From JANQMX01 sp965247175 (GTDB lineage Bacteria; Pseudomonadota; Alphaproteobacteria; Kiloniellales; DSM-21159), in assembly GCA_965247175.1 (NCBI GenBank), contig OZ252006.1:1364001-1428000 (forward strand): a stretch of 64,000 bases of DNA. The letters are read 5' to 3'. Every line of letters begins with the position of its first letter. The first letter of the stretch is position 1. Of this stretch, positions 36,653 through 45,405 are shown piece after piece. The notes beneath the pieces are model-generated. The model was not told where the DNA came from and ran no database searches. It was given only the letters and a program-made list of their open reading frames with translations. A program made the position numbers and the translations under genes.

Positions 36653-37825
36653 TCAGGCGGTCTCTTCGAAAAGCTCGCGGCCGATCAGCCAGCGGCGGAT
36701 CTCGCTGGTGCCGGCGCCGATTTCATAGAGCTTGGCGTCGCGCAACAGGCGGCCGGTGGCGTACTCGTTGATGTAACCGTTGCCGCCCAGGAGCTGCAGC
36801 GCATCGAGCGCCATCTGGGTCGCCTTCTCGGCGGCGTAGAGGATGGCGCCGGCGGCGTCCTTGCGGGTGGTCTCGCCGCGGTCGCAGGACTGGGCCACGG
36901 CATAGACGTAGGCCTTGCAGGCGTTCATCGTGGTGTACATGTCGGCCAGCTTGCCTTGCACCAGCTGGAATTCGCCGATCGACTTGCCGAACTGCCGGCG
37001 CTGGTGGACGTAGGGCACCGCGACATCCATGCAGGCCTGCATGATGCCCAAGGGCCCGGCCGCCAGCACCGCGCGCTCGTAGTCCAGGCCGCTCATCAGC
37101 ACGCGCACGCCCTTGTTGAGCTCGCCGAGGATGTTCTCCTCCGGCACCTCGCAGTCCTCGAAGACCAGCTCGCAGGTGGGCGAGCCGCGCATGCCGAGCT
37201 TGTCCAGCTTCTGCGCGATGGAGAAGCCGGGGAAGTCCTTTTCGACGATGAAGGTGGTGATGCCTTTCGGCCCGGCCTCCGGGTCGGTCTTGGCATAGAT
37301 CACCAGGGTCTCGGCCTCGCTGGCGTTGGTGATCCACATCTTGCTGCCGTTCAGGACGTAGCGGTCGCCCTTCTTCTCGGCCTTGAGGCGCATGGAGACC
37401 ACGTCGGAGCCGGAGCCGGGCTCGCTCATGGCCAGGGCGCCGACGTGCTCGCCGGAGATCAGCTTGGGCAGATAGCGGCGCTTCTGCTCCTCGCTGCCGT
37501 TGCGGCGGATCTGGTTGACGCAGAGGTTGGAGTGGGCGCCGTAGGATAGGCCGACCGACGCGCTGGCGCGGCTCACTTCCTCCATAGCCACGACATGCTC
37601 GAGATAGCCGAGGCCGGCGCCGCCGTCCTCCTCATCCACGGTAATGCCGTGCAGGCCAAGCTCGCCCATCTTGGGCCAGAGATGACGTGGAAACTGGTCG
37701 TCCCGGTCGATCTCGGCGGCGAGCGGCGCGATCTCTTCGGAAGCGAAGCTCATCACCTGATCGCGGATGAGGTCGGCCGTTTCGCCGAGGTTGAAATTCA
37801 GGGAAGGAAGCTGGTTCGGGATCAT
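36653..37825 (-). CDS. ivd: isovaleryl-CoA dehydrogenase
   Basis: 390 residues, acyl-CoA dehydrogenase fold. FAD/substrate motifs include ALAMSEPGSGSDVVSM, WITNASEAE, and QLLGGNGYINEYATGRLLRDAKLYEIGAGTSEIRR. The glutamate in GLDYERAVLAAGPLG sits at the position of the catalytic base of IVD, distinct from most acyl-CoA dehydrogenases. It oxidises isovaleryl-CoA to 3-methylcrotonyl-CoA in leucine degradation. The thioesterase and LiuR-type regulator upstream are probably in the same operon. Confidence 0.92.
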   Translation of the reverse strand: MIPNQLPSLNFNLGETADLIRDQVMSFASEEIAPLAAEIDRDDQFPRHLWPKMGELGLHGITVDEEDGGAGLGYLEHVVAMEEVSRASASVGLSYGAHSNLCVNQIRRNGSEEQKRRYLPKLISGEHVGALAMSEPGSGSDVVSMRLKAEKKGDRYVLNGSKMWITNASEAETLVIYAKTDPEAGPKGITTFIVEKDFPGFSIAQKLDKLGMRGSPTCELVFEDCEVPEENILGELNKGVRVLMSGLDYERAVLAAGPLGIMQACMDVAVPYVHQRRQFGKSIGEFQLVQGKLADMYTTMNACKAYVYAVAQSCDRGETTRKDAAGAILYAAEKATQMALDALQLLGGNGYINEYATGRLLRDAKLYEIGAGTSEIRRWLIGRELFEETA

Positions 37826-37854
37826 CGGGTGTCTCTCTTGGAGCGGTTGAGCGG

Positions 37855-38316
37855 CTAACCGGCCGCCGGCATATCCGGGCGCCCATCCAGGCGCATCAAG
37901 GTTTGCTGCATCTTGGCGCAGAGCTTCTCGCGGCCCCCATCGCTTACATAGGTCTCCACATCGCAGAGCGTCAGGGTGCGGCCCGGTTTGATCACCTGCC
38001 CCACTGCCCTTAGGCGCTCGCCCTTGGCTGGCGCGACGAGGTTGATCTTGAACTCCACGGTGAGCACCGAGGCGTTCTCGGGAAAGAGCGTGAAGGCGGC
38101 ATAGCCGCCGGCGGAGTCGGCGATGGTGCTGGTGGCGCCGGCGTGAAAGAAGCCGTGCTGCTGGCTAAGGCCCTCGCGGAAGGACAGGAGGATCTCTACG
38201 CGGCCCGGTTCGAGGTGCCCGAGGCTGGCGCCCAAGGTTCCCATCAGGCCCTGCCGGTCGAAGGAGTCCCGCAGCCGCGCTTCCCAGGCCGCATGCGCCG
38301 GTTGAAAGACGCTCAT
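37855..38316 (-). CDS. PaaI-family hotdog thioesterase
   Basis: 153 residues. The hotdog-fold signature QQHGFFHAGATSTIADSAGGYAA carries the HGG-like active-site turn. The family hydrolyses acyl- or aryl-CoA thioesters in the cytoplasm. Its ATG overlaps the liuR stop by 4 bases, so it is translationally coupled to the regulator; ivd follows 29 bases after its stop. A housekeeping role in removing stalled acyl-CoA from the leucine pathway is likely. Confidence 0.88.
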   Translation of the reverse strand: MSVFQPAHAAWEARLRDSFDRQGLMGTLGASLGHLEPGRVEILLSFREGLSQQHGFFHAGATSTIADSAGGYAAFTLFPENASVLTVEFKINLVAPAKGERLRAVGQVIKPGRTLTLCDVETYVSDGGREKLCAKMQQTLMRLDGRPDMPAAG

Positions 38317-38753
38317 GCTTGGCCTCCGCGCTTAATGCCGGCCGGCCTTTCGCTCAGCTCATCGAGCCGCTCCAGACAGCCCGCCTCGACCTGCGCCAGA
38401 TCGCGCAGCACGGCGGCGATGTCGCGGCGCTTCTGCTCGAGGTCGGCACGGCGTTCGGCAATGCGATCGAGCAGCAGCTGAAGCTGTCCCGCCTCGCCCT
38501 GTGGCGCTTCGTAGAGCGAGACGATTTCCTCGATCTCGTCGAGGCTGAAGCCGAGCCGCTTGCCCCGCAGGATGAGCTTCAGCCGGGTGCGGTCGCCACG
38601 GTCGTAGAGGCGCTGCTGTCCAGCGCGGCGGGGACGCAAGAGCCCCCGCTCCTCATAGAATCGCAGGGTGCGCGCCGTGACGCCGAAGGCGCGGGTCACC
38701 TCGCCAATCGACTGCTCCCGCTCGCCGGTCAGATGCTCTTGCTGCGCCGACAC
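38313..38753 (-). CDS. liuR: MerR-family regulator of branched-chain amino acid catabolism (LiuR-like)
   Basis: 146 residues from GTG 38753. The N-terminal MerR helix-turn-helix is IGEVTRAFGVTARTLRFYEERGLLRPRR, followed by a long helix (KLILRGKRLGFSLDEIEEIVSLY) and a coiled-coil dimerisation region with a QKRRDIAAVL stretch. It lacks metal-binding cysteines in the usual MerR loop. It is in one operon with the thioesterase and ivd, and a LiuR-like operator lies about 40 bases upstream, pointing to autoregulation by leucine-pathway intermediates. Confidence 0.85.
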   Translation of the reverse strand: MSAQQEHLTGEREQSIGEVTRAFGVTARTLRFYEERGLLRPRRAGQQRLYDRGDRTRLKLILRGKRLGFSLDEIEEIVSLYEAPQGEAGQLQLLLDRIAERRADLEQKRRDIAAVLRDLAQVEAGCLERLDELSERPAGIKRGGQA

Positions 38754-38794
38754 GCCTACTCACCTCCTTCGGTCTTGGCTCTCTATAGCAGTAC

Positions 38795-38810
38795 TTTACG
38801 TTTACGTAAA
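38795..38810. promoter_or_regulatory. LiuR-like operator overlapping the liuR promoter
   Basis: TTTACGTTTACGTAAA contains the palindrome TTTACGTAAA plus a second TTTACG. On the minus strand a promoter-like -35 TTTACG, 17-base spacer and -10 TATAGA (complement at 38782-38787) overlap it. The ACGTTTACGT core resembles described LiuR sites in proteobacteria. Confidence 0.75.
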
Positions 38811-38955
38811 CTGGCAGAGCACCCGAGATTCTTAGCGCACGTATGACGGGCTGTCGGCCGTGAGCGCCGCCAACTGGCAATGCCATCACATTTTACAATT
38901 ACTTCAAGCAAGAGTGCGATACTGCCGCCCTCAAGACGAAGGCCAAGTATCTGAT

Positions 38956-39783
38956 ATGGATATGAAATCTCCCACAACCGAGGCTGCGGAGAGCGCGCCG
39001 GCGAATGACTCGCTGAGCACAGCGCTCCAGTCCGAGTTCGCCTACTTCCGGGCCGGGGCGGTCGTCAGGACCGGCGTCGACTGGTTCGTCACGCAGCTGC
39101 TGGGGCTGGAGCACATTCCTTCGGCGAGCTACGGATTCTGGGATCCTGCCTGCGACAACACCGCCGCGGCTCGCGTCGCCGTCACCGATATCCAGACCGC
39201 ATTCGATCAGCTCGGCGCGTGCCAGACGCGTTTCTACAGCAAGGCGATCTCGCCGCTGGTCGCCGACTTTCTCGGCGGGCGGGGCTTTCTCTATCGGGAA
39301 GAGGTCGTGTTCCTCCAGCCCAGTCATCAGCCCAGACGGGCCGAGGCAGTTTTGGAGATGTGCGCCGTGACGTCGGAGGCCGATTGGCAGGACAAGCTGG
39401 CGCTGCATCAAACCTCTCACGAGCTGAGCGACGGCCACCAGGCGAGCCCCGAAGAGTGGGTCACCCTCGAGCGGCGCAAGGCCGAGACAGGCGATCTCAC
39501 CCTCTATCTCTTCAAGCTGGACGGCGAGATCGTTGCGACAGCCGGCCTGATGCGCCCCGTCAAAGGCACGATGCGGCTGAAGAATCTCTTCGTCGGCGGC
39601 CATCATCGGGGAAAACGCCTGGGGCGCGCCATGCTCGAGGCGCTCGCGGAACGGGCCCACCGGACCCACAGCTGCCGCCCCGTCATCTACGCCGTCAAAG
39701 GTTCGGTCGGAGAGCGCCTCTACGCCTCGTCCGGCTTTCAGGCGGTCGGCTCGGTCTACGAGTGGATCAAACCAGCGCGCTGA
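38956..39783 (+). CDS. GNAT-family N-acetyltransferase
   Basis: 275 residues from ATG 38956 (an ATG two codons later is also possible). The C-terminal GNAT domain shows acetyl-CoA loop LFVGGHHRGKRLGRAMLEAL and VGERLYASSGFQAVGSVYEW. The N-terminal half is a second, degenerate GNAT-like region of unknown role. The substrate is unknown. It precedes a PhyH gene by 7 bases, so the two probably form an operon. Confidence 0.8.
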   Translation: MDMKSPTTEAAESAPANDSLSTALQSEFAYFRAGAVVRTGVDWFVTQLLGLEHIPSASYGFWDPACDNTAAARVAVTDIQTAFDQLGACQTRFYSKAISPLVADFLGGRGFLYREEVVFLQPSHQPRRAEAVLEMCAVTSEADWQDKLALHQTSHELSDGHQASPEEWVTLERRKAETGDLTLYLFKLDGEIVATAGLMRPVKGTMRLKNLFVGGHHRGKRLGRAMLEALAERAHRTHSCRPVIYAVKGSVGERLYASSGFQAVGSVYEWIKPAR

Positions 39784-39790
39784 GGCCTCC

Positions 39791-40561
39791 ATGGATATGC
39801 CAAGCGACCCGAAAGAGCGGGTCTTCGTCCCCGACGGTCCGGACCGGATTGCGAGCCTTGTCGAGACCTACCGCGCGACAGGTGTGGCAGCACTTCCCGG
39901 CTTCCTGGACGAACGCGAGATTGCGCAGCTCTGCGCCGAGGCTACGCGCCTTCAGCAGGCCGCGGAGAGAAGCGGCATAGACTCCAAGATGCTGGCCAGG
40001 CGTCCGACCGTGGACGGCGGGACGCGTTTCGAACGCATCGACCCGGTGCGCCCCTGCTCGGAAACCTTCGCCGCCCTGGCCCGGGACGAGAGGCTCCTGG
40101 AAGCGGGTAAAGCTATTCTCGGAACGGATGCGCCGGCCCTGATGAAGGACAAGCTGATCTACAAGTTCCCGCGCGATCGCGGTTACCTGCTGCATCAGGA
40201 CTTCCCGTACTTCTCGGGAGCGGAGAACGCGCCCGGGAAGTTCATGACCGCGGCCATCCCACTCGACCCGATTACCCGGGAGAACGGCGGACTCAGCTTT
40301 TTTCTCGGCTGTCACGACCGGGTGCAGCCGGCCCCTCAGTCGGATCCGCGCGATGTCGACCCCGCAGCGATGGAGGGGATTCCGGCGTGGGACGGCGTCG
40401 CCCCCGCCGGAACACTCATCCTGTTTCACAGCCTGACACCGCACGAAAGCGGTCCGAACCACTCAGACGGGCCGAGGCGCATTGTCTACTACACCTACGT
40501 CACACCCGACCTCAGCCACATCAGCGCCGCCTACTACGCTGAGCGGCAGAAGGACCTTTGA
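39791..40561 (+). CDS. phytanoyl-CoA dioxygenase (PhyH) family protein
   Basis: 256 residues. The Fe(II) facial triad is visible as H135-x-D137 (LLHQDFPYF) and distal H218 (SLTPHESGPN), with a downstream Arg pair for 2-oxoglutarate binding. The HxD form rules out the halogenase subgroup. PhyH enzymes hydroxylate acyl-CoAs or small metabolites using 2-oxoglutarate and oxygen. It begins 7 bases after the GNAT gene. The substrate is unknown. Confidence 0.85.
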   Translation: MDMPSDPKERVFVPDGPDRIASLVETYRATGVAALPGFLDEREIAQLCAEATRLQQAAERSGIDSKMLARRPTVDGGTRFERIDPVRPCSETFAALARDERLLEAGKAILGTDAPALMKDKLIYKFPRDRGYLLHQDFPYFSGAENAPGKFMTAAIPLDPITRENGGLSFFLGCHDRVQPAPQSDPRDVDPAAMEGIPAWDGVAPAGTLILFHSLTPHESGPNHSDGPRRIVYYTYVTPDLSHISAAYYAERQKDL

Positions 40562-40587
40562 GGGGGCCGCCGGCTGCGCCGTGACGC

Positions 40588-41439
40588 CTACACCAGGCTC
40601 GCGCGGGCGAAATCGAGATAGATGTCCTGCAGGCGGCGGACCATGGGGCCGGGCTCGCCGGTGCCGATGACGTTGCCGTCGATCTTCACCACCGGGCAGA
40701 CGTAGGTCGAGGCGCCGGTGATGAAGGCCTCGTCGGCCTCGTAGGTTTCCTCGAGGGTAAAGGCCCGCTCCTCGACTGCCAGGTCCTGATCGCTCGCGAG
40801 GGCAAGGACGCTCTTGCGGGTGACGCCCGCCAGAATGTCGTTGGACAGTGGCCGGGTGATCAAGACGCCGTCCTTGATCATGAAGAAGGAACTCGCACCG
40901 CCCTCGGTCACCTCGCCGTCCCGCACCATCAGCGCCTCGTAGCAGCCGGCCTGCTTCGCCGCCTGCTTGGCGAGGACCTGGGCCAAAAGCCCCGTCGACT
41001 TGATGTCGCGCCGCGCCCAACGCAGATCCGGGGCGCTCTTGAGCGTGACGCCCTTGTTGTTGACCTCACGCTCCGCTTTCGACTTCGACTGCGTGAAGGC
41101 AAAGACCGTTGGCGTGAGGTCGGACGAGAAGGCGAAGTCCCGCTCGGCGACGCCGCGGGTGATCTGCATATAGACCAAGCCTTCCTCGACACCGTTGCGC
41201 GCCACCAGCTCCTTGCAGAAGTCGAGCACCTCCTCATCGCCGAAGGGCGCCGGAATGGAGAGCTCACCGAGCGAGCGCCAGAGCCGCGCCAGATGCCCTT
41301 CGGTGTCGATCAGCTTGCCGTCGAGCACGCCGAACACTTCATAGATGCCATCCGCCAGATTGAGCCCACGGTCGAAGATCGAGACCTTGGCCTCCTCGGC
41401 CGGCACGAAGTCACCATTGAGATAGACGGTCCGGGTCAT
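40588..41439 (-). CDS. dat: D-amino acid aminotransferase (fold-type IV PLP enzyme)
   Basis: 283 residues. The catalytic lysine is K147 in RRDIKSTGLLAQVLAK, and the PLP-contact segment is DGEVTEGGASSFFMI. It shows the D-amino acid aminotransferase/branched-chain aminotransferase-like fold, with length and pattern closest to D-alanine transaminase. It makes or consumes D-glutamate/D-alanine. It is convergent to the PhyH gene with 26 bases between. A branched-chain aminotransferase role cannot be excluded. Confidence 0.85.
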   Translation of the reverse strand: MTRTVYLNGDFVPAEEAKVSIFDRGLNLADGIYEVFGVLDGKLIDTEGHLARLWRSLGELSIPAPFGDEEVLDFCKELVARNGVEEGLVYMQITRGVAERDFAFSSDLTPTVFAFTQSKSKAEREVNNKGVTLKSAPDLRWARRDIKSTGLLAQVLAKQAAKQAGCYEALMVRDGEVTEGGASSFFMIKDGVLITRPLSNDILAGVTRKSVLALASDQDLAVEERAFTLEETYEADEAFITGASTYVCPVVKIDGNVIGTGEPGPMVRRLQDIYLDFARASLV

Positions 41440-41470
41440 TCAGCCCTCTTCTTCTTGTCGGGAGTGTCGG

Positions 41471-42097
41471 TCAGTCGCGGGAGACGGCGAGGTGCACACC
41501 AAGGCCGACCAGGATGGAACCGGAGAACCAGCGCGCCAGGCGCTCTCCCACGCTGCTCTGAGTCACCATGCGGACCATGCGGGTGGTGATCAGCACGGTG
41601 ATCACGTCGGCGAGCGAGAAGGCCACGTTGACGATGGTGCCGAGCACGACGAACTGCAGCCACAGCGGCCAGGCGGCCGCCGGGTCGACGAACTGTGGCA
41701 GGAAGGCGATGAAGAAAAGCGCCGTCTTGGGGTTGAGCACCTCGACCAGCACGCTGTCCATGAAGGCGCGGCGTGGCCCTTTGCCCTGCACACCGGGCAG
41801 GCTGCCGCCGGCATGGGAGCGCAAGATCTGGATGCCAAGCCAGACGAGATAGATCGCGCCGACGATCTTGAGCACGGCGAAGGCTTCCGGCACGTGGGTG
41901 AAGATGGCCGAGAGTCCGGCGGCAGCCGCGGCCACGTGGATAAAGCCGCCGACATGGATGCCGAAGACGGCGAAGAAGCCGCCCTTGCGCCCGCGGGCGA
42001 TGGTCTGCGCCGCCGTATAGAGAATGGCCGGCCCCGGCATGATGGCGAAGGCCAGGGTCGCAGCGAAGAAAGGAATCAGAAGCTCGATAGGCGGCAT
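41471..42097 (-). CDS. LysE/RhtB-family exporter
   Basis: 208 residues with about six membrane segments and the signature FAIMPGPAILYTAAQTIARG at the start, then FIHVAAAAAGLSAI and VEVLNPKTALFFIAFLPQF. Inner-membrane exporter of amino acids or analogues. The stop is 31 bases upstream of dat on the same strand, so the pair could couple D-amino acid metabolism to export, but this is conjecture. It follows the oxidoreductase gene by 35 bases. Confidence 0.87.
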   Translation of the reverse strand: MPPIELLIPFFAATLAFAIMPGPAILYTAAQTIARGRKGGFFAVFGIHVGGFIHVAAAAAGLSAIFTHVPEAFAVLKIVGAIYLVWLGIQILRSHAGGSLPGVQGKGPRRAFMDSVLVEVLNPKTALFFIAFLPQFVDPAAAWPLWLQFVVLGTIVNVAFSLADVITVLITTRMVRMVTQSSVGERLARWFSGSILVGLGVHLAVSRD

Positions 42098-42132
42098 GTG
42101 GCGTCACTCCTTCTCTACGGCTGTCCAAACGG

Positions 42133-43239
42133 TCATTCCGCGCGGCCCGGCGGCAGCAGGACCAGCTTGCCGACATAGCGCTTGGCCAGGAAGTCCTCCT
42201 GCGCCGCGACGATGTCCTTGAGGGGATAGGTCTTGGCGACCAGCGGCTCGATCTCGCCGCGCTCGATGTAGCCGATCAGGTTCTCGAAGACGACGCGCGG
42301 CTGATAGGTGCAGCCGAAGAAGGTCAGGTCCTTGAGGTAGAGGGTCCGCACGTCCAACTCGACCAGCGGCCCGGCAATGGCGCCCGCGGTGGCGTAGCGA
42401 CCGCCGCGCCGCAGCACCTCGAGGAGACTGGGCCAGCTCGGGCCGGCGACCAGATCGACCACCACATCCACGCTGTCACGGCCCAGAGCCTCGACCAGGT
42501 CCGCGCCGCGGTCGACCACCTGGCTGGCACCCAGGGCCTTAACCTCGGCCGCCTTCGCGGCACCGGAGACGGCGATGATCTCGGTACCGCGCCGCTTTGC
42601 AAGTTGCACGGCGGCCGAACCGACGCCGCCAGAAGCGCCAGTGATCAGAACCCGCTCTCCCTGACCCAGCGCGGCGCGGTGCAGCATGTTCTCCGCCGTC
42701 GAATAGGCGCAGGGGATGGAGGCCAGCTCCGCATCGCTCCAATCGCTGTCGATCGGGAAGGCTTCGACTGCCGGCACCGACAGGTACTGGGCGAAGGCGC
42801 CGTCACATTCGGAGCCCAAGGTCCAACAGTCGAACTCTGCCTCTTCGCCCGGCCGGTTGATCATGGTGCGAACCAACACCCGCTCGCCGATGCGCGTCGG
42901 TGAGACCGCCTCACCCACGGCGACGATGCGCCCGCAGCCGTCGGCGCCTTGGATACGGGGAAAGGCAATAGGCTCGCCGGACCAGCTGCCGTCGTCATCC
43001 ACGCCGTCCCCGAAGCCGCTTTCGCCTCCGCTCTCCGTCCCTTCACGGACGGTTTTCGAGTACCAGGCCGTGCGGGTGTTGATGTCGGTGTTGTTGACGC
43101 CGGCCGCGCCGACCTCGATCAGCACATCGTTGGGGCCAGGCACAGGAAGCGGCAGGTCCTCACGGAACACCAGCTTGTCGAAGCCGCCGTGGCCGACCAG
43201 CGCAACGCCCGCCATGCGATCCGGTTTCTGCCAGGCCAT
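42133..43239 (-). CDS. zinc-independent MDR-family (quinone oxidoreductase-like) dehydrogenase
   Basis: 368 residues. It has the MDR N-terminal domain with GVNNTDINTRTAWYSK and the Rossmann segment ERVLITGASGGVGSAAVQLAK. The four structural zinc cysteines of true alcohol dehydrogenases are not seen, so a quinone oxidoreductase or enoyl reductase activity is more likely. Residues about 60-90 hold a family-unusual Gly/Ser/Asp-rich insertion. It is the upstream neighbour of the LysE gene and downstream of the GST pair. Confidence 0.85.
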   Translation of the reverse strand: MAWQKPDRMAGVALVGHGGFDKLVFREDLPLPVPGPNDVLIEVGAAGVNNTDINTRTAWYSKTVREGTESGGESGFGDGVDDDGSWSGEPIAFPRIQGADGCGRIVAVGEAVSPTRIGERVLVRTMINRPGEEAEFDCWTLGSECDGAFAQYLSVPAVEAFPIDSDWSDAELASIPCAYSTAENMLHRAALGQGERVLITGASGGVGSAAVQLAKRRGTEIIAVSGAAKAAEVKALGASQVVDRGADLVEALGRDSVDVVVDLVAGPSWPSLLEVLRRGGRYATAGAIAGPLVELDVRTLYLKDLTFFGCTYQPRVVFENLIGYIERGEIEPLVAKTYPLKDIVAAQEDFLAKRYVGKLVLLPPGRAE

Positions 43240-43249
43240 AGGCCGCCCC

Positions 43250-43885
43250 CTACTTTCCGAAGTTCATTTGATACTTCTCGATCACCGCGGCGGCCTCAGG
43301 CCGATCGCACACGGCTCGCACCATCTTACCAAGCCTGGGCCGGATGGTGAGCAGCACATCGGGCGATTGATCCCAACTCGCGATCATCGCCGCATAGGCG
43401 TCGACGCCGCTGTAGTGGTCGCCTAGCACGAAAGGCCCAGGGTCCAGAGCCTGGGCTTCGAAGATCTTCCAAAGCTCGCGGATGCGACCGCGTCCGGCCG
43501 ACTTCACCTCTTCGCGCGCAATCCGGCTGCCGACCGTGAAGTGCTCGCTGTGGTACATCTGTTGATAGGCGGTATAGAGCTCGCAGGTCAGGAACATCAG
43601 CCAGCGCCGCGCCTTGGCCCAGGCCTCCGCATCTTTCGGCGTGAAGTCGGCCTCGGGATAGGCTTCGAAGAGCTGCAGGACCATCGCCGCCGACTCGGTC
43701 ATCACCGAGCCGTCGGGCAACTCCAGGACCGGGACCTTCCCGAGGGGATTGACGGCCAGGAAGTCCTCCCCGCGCCGGTCCTCCACACGGATCGTCTCAT
43801 GCGGCGCGTCCGCCTCGCGCAGCATCAGCTCGACGACGAAAGACCCGGTGGTCGGCGACCAATAGAGCCGATAGGGCTGTGCCAA
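43250..43885 (-). CDS. glutathione S-transferase family protein (copy 2 of tandem pair)
   Basis: 211 residues from a TTG at 43885, chosen because the GST fold starts immediately after it (YRLYWSPTTGSFVVELML) as in the paralog. The ATG at 43933 would overlap the upstream gene by 32 bases. The thioredoxin-like domain has NPLGKVPVLELPDGSVMTESAAM, and the helical C-terminal domain follows. It conjugates or reduces electrophiles with glutathione. Tandem duplicate of the next gene upstream. Confidence 0.75.
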   Translation of the reverse strand: MAQPYRLYWSPTTGSFVVELMLREADAPHETIRVEDRRGEDFLAVNPLGKVPVLELPDGSVMTESAAMVLQLFEAYPEADFTPKDAEAWAKARRWLMFLTCELYTAYQQMYHSEHFTVGSRIAREEVKSAGRGRIRELWKIFEAQALDPGPFVLGDHYSGVDAYAAMIASWDQSPDVLLTIRPRLGKMVRAVCDRPEAAAVIEKYQMNFGK

Positions 43886-43901
43886 AGCGCCCGCCCCCGT
43901 C

Positions 43902-44543
43902 TCAGGCGGCGAGCGCCGGCATCGGCATATCATAGCGCCGCCAGACCGGGCCGACCTCCGGATGGCTCGTCACGGCCTCCAGCAGCGCGTGGACCCGCGG
44001 CTCGGCTGCACAAAGACGCGGCAAGTCATAGTGCCAAGCCGCGACCATCGCGACGTAGGGATCGAGCAGCGTCAGCCCCTGATCGAAGAAGAAAGGTCCC
44101 GGAGTCAGGGCCTCGGCCAGTATGGACCAGAGGCGATCGACCTGCGCGTGCGCGGCCTGGCGCACGCCCTCTGCGCCGTCCGGCGCCGTGGTATAGCGAT
44201 CCGCGTAGGAGTAGCGCAGATCCGTCTCATAGAGCTGCGCACTGGCGAAGACCAGCCAGCGGTAGGCCATCGCCCGCTCGGCCGTATCCGACGGCCAGAA
44301 GCCACTGTCGGGATAGGCGTCCAGAAGGTGCAGCAGCATGGCCGCCGACTCGGTCATCACCTGGCCGCCGGGCAAGGCCAAGGCCGGAACCTGCCCCACC
44401 GGATTGATCGCCAGATAGGCGGCTTCGCGCTGAGCCCCGCTCTTGTGATCGACTTGCTCTCTTTCAAAAGGGGCGCCGCAGAGCGCCAGCGCGGTCTCGA
44501 CAGCAAAGGCGCCGGTCCGCCGGCTCCAATAAAGCTTGTACAT
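43902..44543 (-). CDS. glutathione S-transferase family protein (copy 1 of tandem pair)
   Basis: 213 residues from ATG 44543, starting MYKLYWSRRTGAFAVETAL, with the glutathione-binding NPVGQVPALALPGGQVMTES segment. It is similar in layout to the downstream GST, showing an old tandem duplication. Its stop leaves 16 bases to the paralog's TTG start. It is preceded by a membrane-protein gene ending 4 bases upstream. Confidence 0.87.
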   Translation of the reverse strand: MYKLYWSRRTGAFAVETALALCGAPFEREQVDHKSGAQREAAYLAINPVGQVPALALPGGQVMTESAAMLLHLLDAYPDSGFWPSDTAERAMAYRWLVFASAQLYETDLRYSYADRYTTAPDGAEGVRQAAHAQVDRLWSILAEALTPGPFFFDQGLTLLDPYVAMVAAWHYDLPRLCAAEPRVHALLEAVTSHPEVGPVWRRYDMPMPALAA

Positions 44544-44547
44544 CGCC

Positions 44548-45399
44548 TCACACCTCCCGGTTCATGACCAGCGTGCGATAAAACCACGCCAGGACGGCAG
44601 CACTGCCCACCGCCCGCACATAGTCGTTGACGACGGCAGCCGCCCGATCGACGACCGTCTCCATGGTCGAGACGGCATCCCCGCTCAGGGTCCCGACAAG
44701 CTCGACGGCCAGGCCGCCGGGCAGATCGATCGCCAAGCCAACGACGATGCTGAGCATACGAACCGCCACCAGGGCTAGGACAATCGCCAAGACGTGGCCC
44801 CTGCTATGCGCGAAGAGATCGAGAAAGCGGCCGCGCCGGCCCAAGGCCGCATGCGGCAGGATGAGGTAGAAGCGCGCGAGCGCGAGCAGCAGCAGCAAAA
44901 TGACAAGCAGCTCCACCGGGTGTCCGATGTAGGCGACGAACCAGCCCGGCGCCTGCGGCACACCACCCAGCTCAACCACGTAGAGCGGCCAAAGCCAGAA
45001 CCAGAGCGAGTAGCCAACAACCGTCGCGAGATAGAAGAACAACAGGCTGTAGCCCGCATAGCGGAGCTCTGCGCCGGAAAGTCGGATCCTGCCGGCGCCG
45101 GTCGCGTCTGGCTGACGCAGGAGCCGGCGGTAGAGCGCCGTGATCGCCGGGACGAAGCAGAGGCTGTAGAGGCCGAAGATCAGCAGCCCGCTCCAGGCTG
45201 CCAGCACCCGCGCCGGCCCGTAGGAAAGCTGCTCGGCAAAACAGTCGGCTCCTTCCGCGTCGAGGCACTCGCCCACGTCCGCGCTCAGCAGCGTCGCAAC
45301 GGCAGCACCAGCCAGCGGCAGCCACGCTAGCGATAGCCAGAGCCGCCACCTGCCGACGAGAACTTCGAAGGCGTATGAAAGCGGCTCTAGCAACCGCAC
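44548..45399 (-). CDS. polytopic membrane protein of unknown function
   Basis: 283 residues with about six hydrophobic segments (for example LWLSLAWLPLAGAAVATLL, VLAAWSGLLIFGLYSLCFV, LLVILLLLLALARFYLIL). Family not recognised. Start GTG at 45399; it ends 4 bases before the GST gene, so the two are probably translated from one message. A transport or envelope role is possible but not shown. Confidence 0.65.
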   Translation of the reverse strand: MRLLEPLSYAFEVLVGRWRLWLSLAWLPLAGAAVATLLSADVGECLDAEGADCFAEQLSYGPARVLAAWSGLLIFGLYSLCFVPAITALYRRLLRQPDATGAGRIRLSGAELRYAGYSLLFFYLATVVGYSLWFWLWPLYVVELGGVPQAPGWFVAYIGHPVELLVILLLLLALARFYLILPHAALGRRGRFLDLFAHSRGHVLAIVLALVAVRMLSIVVGLAIDLPGGLAVELVGTLSGDAVSTMETVVDRAAAVVNDYVRAVGSAAVLAWFYRTLVMNREV

Positions 45400-45405
45400 T
45401 TGGGG

